NCBI RefSeq assembly: GCF_014650075.1
Contig: NZ_BMUG01000004.1
Location: 1 to 64,000, forward strand
Source of the DNA: Streptomyces microflavus
GTDB lineage: Bacteria > Actinomycetota > Actinomycetes > Streptomycetales > Streptomycetaceae
Reading direction: 5' to 3'
Length of the DNA stretch: 64,000 nt
Position 1 is the first letter of the stretch. Each line of letters starts with the position of its first letter. Below, one piece after another: positions 59,777 to 64,000 of this stretch. The notes under the pieces are model-generated. The model did no database searches. It was given only the letters and a program-made list of their open reading frames with translations, and was not told the DNA's origin. The translations under genes and the position numbers were made by a program.

Positions 59777-60415
59777 ATGTCGCAGCAGGAGACGGACGGG
59801 CGGATCGGCGTGGACGACGAGGGGTTCATCGTCGACACCGAGGACTGCGAGGCGCGCGAGGCGGCGTACCGGGAGCGCGGCACGTCGCGTCCGATCACGG
59901 TCGTGGGCAACCCGGTGCTGCACAAGGAGTGCAAGGACGTCACCGAGTTCGGCGACGAGCTGGCGCAGCTGATCGACGACATGTTCGCCAGCCAGAAGAC
60001 CGCCGAGGGCGTGGGCCTGGCGGCCAACCAGATCGGCGTCGACCTCAAGGTCTTCGTCTACGACTGCCCCGACGACGACGGCAACCGGCACACCGGCGTG
60101 GTCTGCAACCCCGTCCTGGAGGAGCTGCCCCCCGAGGCGCGGGTGCTGGACGACTCCAACGAGGGCTGCCTCTCGGTCCCTACCGCGTACGCCTCCCTCG
60201 CCCGCCCCGACTACGCGGTGGTGCGCGGCCAGGACGCCCAGGGGAACCCGATCAAGGTGCGCGGCAGCGGCTACTTCGCGCGCTGCCTCCAGCACGAGAC
60301 GGACCACCTGTACGGCTACCTGTACATCGACCGCCTCTCCAAGCGCGACCGCAAGGACGCGCTGCGGCAGATGGAAGAGGGCACCCCGCGCTACGAGACC
60401 GTCCCCAACAGCTGA
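59777..60415 (+). CDS. def: Peptide deformylase
   Basis: The 212-residue metalloenzyme removes the formyl group from nascent proteins. Motif 1 [10 protein letters not shown], motif 2 EGCLSVPT and motif 3 QHETDHLYG supply the Cys and two His metal ligands and the catalytic Glu. The first 40 residues form an acidic extension common in actinobacteria. ATG at 59777 is used, with AGGAAGG upstream. It ends 7 nt before the convergent GlxA-type gene. Confidence 0.95.
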   Translation: MSQQETDGRIGVDDEGFIVDTEDCEAREAAYRERGTSRPITVVGNPVLHKECKDVTEFGDELAQLIDDMFASQKTAEGVGLAANQIGVDLKVFVYDCPDDDGNRHTGVVCNPVLEELPPEARVLDDSNEGCLSVPTAYASLARPDYAVVRGQDAQGNPIKVRGSGYFARCLQHETDHLYGYLYIDRLSKRDRKDALRQMEEGTPRYETVPNS

Positions 60416-60422
60416 GGGCCTC

Positions 60423-61400
60423 TCAGGCGACGTCGGGCACCGTGCCCGCCGGGCCCCGGAAGGTCCGGCGGTAGGCGTTCGGCGTCGTCCCGAGCGTGCG
60501 GACGAACTGGTGGCGCAGGGTCGCCGCCGTGCCGAACCCCGTCTGCCCGGCGATCGTGTCGATCGTCCGGTCGGAGGTCTCCAGCAGATGCTGGGCCAGC
60601 AGCACCCGCTGCCGCAGCAGCCAGCGGTACGGAGTCGTCCCGGTCTCCTGCTGGAAGCGGCGGGCGAAGGTGCGCGGCGACATGTGCGCCAGCGCCGCCA
60701 GTTGCTCCACCGACATCTCCCGGTCCAGGTGGTGCTCCATCCACGCCAGCGTGGAGCCGACCGTGTCGCACGCGTTCCGGGGCAGCGGGCGGCTGATGTA
60801 CTGCGCCTGCCCGCCGTCCCGGTGCGGCGGCACCACCATGCGCCGGGCGATGGTGTTGGCCGCGTCCTGCCCGTACTCCTGGCGCACCAGATGGAGGCAG
60901 GCGTCGATCCCGGCGGCGGTCCCGGCCGAGGTGATCACCGGCCCCTCGTCCACGTACAGCACGTCCGGCTCCACGATCGCCTTCGGATAGCGGCGGGCCA
61001 GCTCCGCCGCGTGCCGCCAGTGCGTGGTGCAGCGGCGCCCGTCCAGCAGGCCCGCCGCCCCGAGGACGTACGCCCCGGAACAGACGCTCAACACCCGCGC
61101 CCCGCGCTCCACGGCCCGCCGCAGCGCCGACAGGGCTTCTTCCGGGTACGCCCGGTCCGCGACGTGACTGCTCGCCGGGACGGCGACGAGGTCGGCCTCC
61201 TCCAGCCGGTCGAGGCCGTAGGGGGTACTGATGGTGAAGCCGGCATGGGTCTGGAGGACCGGCCCCTGGGCGGAGACGACCGCGAAGTCGTGGACCGGCA
61301 GCCCCTCCTCGCTGCGGTCGAGACCGAACACCTCGCAGAGCACGCCGAGTTCGAAGGGGTGGACTTCGTCCAGCAGCAGGACGGCGACGTTTTTCAGCAT
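60423..61400 (-). CDS. GlxA-family AraC-type regulator with DJ-1/PfpI domain
   Basis: The 325-residue regulator has an N-terminal DJ-1/PfpI-like sensing domain (about 1-190: VAVLLLDEVHPFELGVLCEVFG, the nucleophile-elbow Cys in VLSVCSGAYVLGAAGLL) and a C-terminal AraC domain with two helix-turn-helix units (MSVEQLAALAHMSPRTFARRFQQ, TIDTIAGQTGFGTAATLRHQF). ATG at 61400 is used. GTGGCAG repeats in the divergent gap are the likely operator. The regulated substrate is unknown. Confidence 0.9.
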   Translation of the reverse strand: MLKNVAVLLLDEVHPFELGVLCEVFGLDRSEEGLPVHDFAVVSAQGPVLQTHAGFTISTPYGLDRLEEADLVAVPASSHVADRAYPEEALSALRRAVERGARVLSVCSGAYVLGAAGLLDGRRCTTHWRHAAELARRYPKAIVEPDVLYVDEGPVITSAGTAAGIDACLHLVRQEYGQDAANTIARRMVVPPHRDGGQAQYISRPLPRNACDTVGSTLAWMEHHLDREMSVEQLAALAHMSPRTFARRFQQETGTTPYRWLLRQRVLLAQHLLETSDRTIDTIAGQTGFGTAATLRHQFVRTLGTTPNAYRRTFRGPAGTVPDVA

Positions 61401-61409
61401 GGAGCCAGT

Positions 61410-61446
61410 GTGGCAGTAATTTGATGCTGTGTGGCAGTGCTGCCAC
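61410..61446. promoter_or_regulatory. Candidate operator of GTGGCAG repeats
   Basis: GTGGCAG occurs at 61410-61416 and 61431-61437, 21 bp apart (two helical turns), and the second copy forms a palindrome with CTGCCAC (61440-61446). The site overlaps the start region of the divergent AraC-type gene, as autoregulators often do. Confidence 0.65.
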
Positions 61447-61481
61447 TGACTCTTTTCGGCGGCGCGGACGACAGTAGAGCC

Positions 61482-61691
61482 ATGAACCTCTTCCTGGACT
61501 ACCTGACCGTGATCGCCCTCTTCGCCTTCGTGGCCCTCCCGGCCGCCATCGGATTCGTCCGCGAGCGCCGCATCGACCGGCAGCTCCGCGACGCGGAACG
61601 GGGGGAGGCGGCGCGCACGGAACCGTATAGCGCCGCGCGCCCCTATAAGGTCACGCGGCGCTCCTACCCGAAGGGTTGGGCGAAGGCCTAG
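61482..61691 (+). CDS. Small membrane protein
   Basis: The 69-residue protein has a single membrane helix (YLTVIALFAFVALPAAIGFV) then a basic cytosolic tail (RERRIDRQLRDAERGE... RRSYPKGWAKA). ATG at 61482 follows TAGAG. It is divergent from the GlxA-type regulator and may be its target. Function unknown. Confidence 0.72.
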   Translation: MNLFLDYLTVIALFAFVALPAAIGFVRERRIDRQLRDAERGEAARTEPYSAARPYKVTRRSYPKGWAKA

Positions 61692-61774
61692 GCGGGGCCT
61701 TGCCGGCCCGGCTACGACCCGGATCGGCAGCCCCAACGGAGGCCCTTACCCGGTGCCGCTCCTCTTGGGCGGGG

Positions 61775-62164
61775 TCAGCTTCCGTCCTTGCCCCGGTCCC
61801 TGGGGAACAGGTAGGGGTGCTGACGGGCGAGGACCAGCGTGATCGCTTCGACGGTGGGGTCCGTGATGTCCCAGCTGTGTGCGGAAGAGTGCGCGGCGAA
61901 GAGTTCGCAGGCTTCGTTACGGGTGCCGTGCGCGGGACACCAGGAGAGTGAGGTGAGCCCGGCACGCCCTGAGCCTTTCCATCGAACCCAGACGGCACTT
62001 CCGGGCCGTCCGCCCTCGTCCCAGAGCATGGCGGCGTGCTGGTCGTCGTGGTCCTCGCCGAGTTCGCAGAGGACATGTCCGGCCTCGGGACGGTGTCCGG
62101 CGGGCGACAGGGCGATGAGATGGTCCGGAGGCGGGAGAAGAGCGAAGGTGGTGCACTGGTTCAC
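61775..62164 (-). CDS. Unknown small protein, paralogue of its upstream neighbour
   Basis: The 129-residue protein shares with the 144-residue neighbour a core: HVLCELGE, HAAMLWDEGG, WVRWKGSGRAG, SWCPAHGTRNEACELF, and HSWDITDPTVEAI. No transmembrane segment, signal or known fold is evident. GTG at 62164 overlaps the upstream stop as GTGA. Last gene of a five-gene minus-strand cluster. The Trp/His/Cys content suggests a compact enzyme-like or binding fold; I do not recognise it. Confidence 0.7.
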   Translation of the reverse strand: MNQCTTFALLPPPDHLIALSPAGHRPEAGHVLCELGEDHDDQHAAMLWDEGGRPGSAVWVRWKGSGRAGLTSLSWCPAHGTRNEACELFAAHSSAHSWDITDPTVEAITLVLARQHPYLFPRDRGKDGS

Positions 62165-62595
62165 GGTTGGGGCCGCTCTCGTGAATCGCCGGAGGCGTTG
62201 TCACTGCTGAGCGCTCCGGCGATGAGGTCCCCGAGCGGGTCGGTGACGTCCCACGAGTGCCCAATGGTGTGGTCGTTGAAGAACGAGCACTGTAAGAGGG
62301 CGTCGGTGTCGAGGTTGCGGAGGGTGGCGGGGCACCAGGGCTCGGCCCGGATGTGGTGGGTGCGGTCGGTGTCGGTGCCTGTCCAGAAGAACCAAAGGGC
62401 GGGCCGGTTGGGTTCGGCGGCGGCGCTGAGGAGTGCGGCGTGATCGGTGAGGGTGTCGTGTTCACCGAGTTCGCACAGGACGTAGTGGTCGAGGGTGAAG
62501 CCGTCGGGCGGGGTGCCGGGCTCGCCGGCCAGGGTGACGAGGGCGACGGTCACTTCGCCGAGGGGAATCCGGGTCACCGCGGTGCACTGCAGCAC
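62161..62595 (-). CDS. Unknown small protein, paralogue of its downstream neighbour
   Basis: The 144-residue protein carries YVLCELGEHDTLTDHAALL, LWFFWTGTDTDRTHHIRAE, PWCPATLRNLDTDALLQC and HSWDVTDPLGDLIAG, aligning over its length with the next gene; an ancient tandem duplication. GTG at 62595 has GGAAGAG seven nt upstream. It starts 23 nt after the preceding gene. Function unknown. Confidence 0.72.
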   Translation of the reverse strand: MLQCTAVTRIPLGEVTVALVTLAGEPGTPPDGFTLDHYVLCELGEHDTLTDHAALLSAAAEPNRPALWFFWTGTDTDRTHHIRAEPWCPATLRNLDTDALLQCSFFNDHTIGHSWDVTDPLGDLIAGALSSDNASGDSRERPQP

Positions 62596-62618
62596 GTGAG
62601 GTCTCTTCCGTGGAGGGG

Positions 62619-62987
62619 CTACGGGTGGTCGGCCGGGGAGGCGTGCCACCCGGCGAGGGTGAGGCTGAGCCCGACGGCGGGGTCGAGGACGGTGAACCGG
62701 AGAGGTAAGCCCGCTTCCAGGGTCCGTATCGCGTCGTCCTGGTGGTGGTGGTCGGTGGCCCACAACCGCAGCCCTTCGGGAGCGTCGGAGCCATGGAAGA
62801 CGACGGGCCGGACGTCGCCGGGTGGCTCGTCTCGTACGGCGCCGCCATGCCCGTTGGCGAGGCGGAGGGCCTGTCGGCGGAGCCAGAGGAGGGCCAGGCG
62901 CCGGTTGCGTACGGTGACTCCGCCGAGCGAGGCGAACCGCTGCCCGGCGGTCAGGGTGACCTCGGCGGCGTAACTCGCGCGCATCAT
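62619..62987 (-). CDS. Unknown small protein of the right-end cluster
   Basis: The 122-residue protein starts MMRASYAAEVTLTAGQRF and includes RRLALLWLRRQALRLANG, DVRPVVFHGSDAPEGLRLW and TDHHHQDDAIRTLEAG. No known domain is seen. Its ATG overlaps the previous stop (ATGA). The gene lies between a helical small protein and the paralogue pair. Confidence 0.68.
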   Translation of the reverse strand: MMRASYAAEVTLTAGQRFASLGGVTVRNRRLALLWLRRQALRLANGHGGAVRDEPPGDVRPVVFHGSDAPEGLRLWATDHHHQDDAIRTLEAGLPLRFTVLDPAVGLSLTLAGWHASPADHP

Positions 62988-63298
62988 GTGGCACGCTCGT
63001 GGTCGCTGCGCTGGACGAGGCTCCGGAGCTGTTCGGCCACCGCCTCGATCTCCGCCACGACGGCGGTCCGGGTGGCCAGTCGGTCTTGGAGGGCGGCATC
63101 CAGCTCCGCGAAGAACAGGGCCCGGTAGGCGGGGTCGGATTCGATGCGTACGAGTTCGGCGAACGGGCTCTCGCGATCGGCCGGGTGCCGGGTGAGTGCC
63201 CACATGAGGCGGGGGAGGCGGAGCCGTAGGCGGATCTCGGCGGCCCCCAGGGCGAGGGTCAGCCGGACCCGTAGCCGGGCGAGGGGGCGTGCCGTCAC
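62984..63298 (-). CDS. Unknown helical small protein of the right-end cluster
   Basis: The 104-residue protein is basic at its start (ARPLARLRVRLTLALG) and then mostly helical, ending in AALQDRLATRTAVVAEIEAVAEQLRSLVQ, which could form a short coiled coil. GTG at 63298 overlaps the upstream stop (GTGA) and its own stop overlaps the next ATG. Function unknown. Confidence 0.68.
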   Translation of the reverse strand: MTARPLARLRVRLTLALGAAEIRLRLRLPRLMWALTRHPADRESPFAELVRIESDPAYRALFFAELDAALQDRLATRTAVVAEIEAVAEQLRSLVQRSDHERAT

Positions 63299-63534
63299 AG
63301 CACCTCACCCCGGCTGCGGGCGTTGGCCCGGGCGGTACGGGCGCGCAGCTGCTCTATGGGCAGCGCGGGCCGTACGTGCCGGGGCTCGACCTCCCACTTG
63401 CGCCCGCCGCCGACGGCGCGGAGGGACCAGTAGAGGCCGGCGACCCCTCGGAACTCGCCGACGCGGTTGTTGCGGCTGGTGTCGACCAGGAGCGCACCCA
63501 CTGTGGGTGGCAGCGACTCCATTTCCACTCGCAC
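63295..63534 (-). CDS. Small conserved Streptomyces-type protein, first gene of the cluster
   Basis: The 79-residue protein has the pattern PPTVGALLVDTSRNNRVGEF, RGVAGLYWSLRAVGGG, WEVEPRHVRPA and a charged C-terminal helix. I recall similar short proteins in many Streptomyces accessory regions next to XRE-type regulators; their role is not known to me. GTG at 63534 is chosen for AAGG six nt ahead; ATG at 63522 is possible. It is divergent from the regulator at 63672. Confidence 0.72.
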   Translation of the reverse strand: MRVEMESLPPTVGALLVDTSRNNRVGEFRGVAGLYWSLRAVGGGRKWEVEPRHVRPALPIEQLRARTARANARSRGEVL

Positions 63535-63671
63535 GTGTTCCCTTCCGCTGAGTGATCGTCTGTGCACTCAAGGCAACCGTGTGCGTTCTCTCGGCGGTAG
63601 TGTTGGGAAGCGCACAGGATTAAAGAGCGTTAAGTACTCGGCGTCTCTGTGCAGGGGGAGTTGACGGAATC
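63535..63671. promoter_or_regulatory. Divergent control region of the right-end cluster
   Basis: The 137-nt gap is less G/C-rich than its surroundings. On the + strand TTAAAG (63620) and TTAAGT (63630) are the only -10-like elements; a clear -35 is not seen. The XRE-like protein coded to the right is the natural candidate to bind here. Confidence 0.4.
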
Positions 63672-64000
63672 GTGAGCACCAGTGGGCCGAACGCGAGCCT
63701 TGATCGGCTATTCCGTGAGACGGGGTGGACGCTCAGACAGTGTGCGCAAGCGGTCAACCGCATCGGTACGGAACGCGGCACCCCGACGCAGTACCGTGCC
63801 CCGTCCGTGCATCAGTGGCTGAGAGGCGGGCTACCGCGCGAAGACGCCCGGCCCCTGATCCTGGAAGCGTTCGCCCGAAAGCTCGGGCGCCCCGTGGCAC
63901 CGTCGGAAGCAGGCTTCCCTGCCCCTATTGGTGGGATGGAGGGAGCGCCGCTCACTACGGTGGACGGGATCATCGACCTGGGGAGGTTGGACATGGACCC
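63672..64000 (+). CDS. XRE-like helix-turn-helix regulator, 3' end outside the window
   Basis: GTG at 63672 opens a frame that stays open to the last base (109 codons). The start has LDRLFRETGWTLRQCAQAVNRIGTERG and PTQYRAPSVHQWLRGGLPRED, an HTH with the pattern of Streptomyces accessory-region regulators, then ILEAFARKLGRPVAPSEAGF and a segment entering the next domain (DGIIDLGRLDM). GGGGGAG lies 9-15 nt upstream. It is divergent from the five small genes. Longer relatives have a C-terminal TPR-like part. Confidence 0.75.
   Translation, partial: MSTSGPNASLDRLFRETGWTLRQCAQAVNRIGTERGTPTQYRAPSVHQWLRGGLPREDARPLILEAFARKLGRPVAPSEAGFPAPIGGMEGAPLTTVDGIIDLGRLDMD

Overview
The window is about 72% G+C, with strongly G/C-biased third codon positions, many GTG starts, WhiB-like and SigR/RsrA regulators and mycoredoxin. 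It is chromosomal DNA of a Streptomyces or a very close relative. No insertion sequence, phage gene, CRISPR array or rRNA was seen, and gene order is core-like until the last ~2.2 kb.

Layout. 1-3316: a membrane protein cut by the left edge, an NAD-dependent epimerase and a spherulin-4-like protein. 3402-11605: moeZ, two tandem lipoprotein serine peptidases, a flippase/pseudokinase fusion and an alkyltransferase-like protein. 11838-25428: a DNA-repair and stress block with adnA-adnB (helicase-nuclease), an M20 peptidase, nudC, mrx1, uvrD2, wblC (whiB7) with its attenuated leader, and a small basic protein. 25624-41844: zinc-ribbon protein, ABC1 kinase, ThiF-like protein, YgjP-like metallopeptidase, a TerD/AIM24 operon, Nudix and zincin genes, an SDR, moaE, a Lon/PDZ protease and a UPF0182 membrane protein. 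41887-44526: two identical initiator tRNA genes flanking a Sel1-repeat protein. 44655-49524: Fur-type regulator and catalase, a CBS protein, hisN, TetR, a small protein under a SoxR-like box, and an SMR exporter. 49671-55743: rsgA, aroA, an M50-like protease, SRAP, a hydrolase, and sigR-rsrA. 55840-61691: two HD-domain membrane proteins, a TPR protein, peptide deformylase, a GlxA-type regulator and a small membrane protein. 61775-64000: five small unknown genes, mostly coupled by 4-nt overlaps, divergent from an XRE-like regulator cut by the right edge.

Much of the gene content (moeZ, ATL, adnAB, nudC, mrx1, uvrD2, whiB7, ABC1, zincin, Lon/PDZ, UPF0182, aroA, SRAP, sigR/rsrA) matches the Mycobacterium tuberculosis Rv3193c-Rv3227c neighbourhood, so this is an old actinobacterial block.

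Regulation ties the block together. sigR-rsrA lies in the window, and exact SigR promoters (GGAAT-N18-GTT) are visible before sigR itself, moeZ and mrx1, with a one-mismatch version before the UPF0182 gene. wblC has a WhiB7-type promoter (AAAAT, 3 bp, TTGCGC), a 109-codon upstream ORF and an intrinsic terminator just before the gene, the arrangement expected for translation-sensing attenuation. The block therefore couples thiol stress and ribosome stress to repair and protein quality control. The least explained parts are the small-gene cluster at the right end, the TetR frame that runs through a SoxR-like promoter, and a 31-bp perfect hairpin downstream of wblC.
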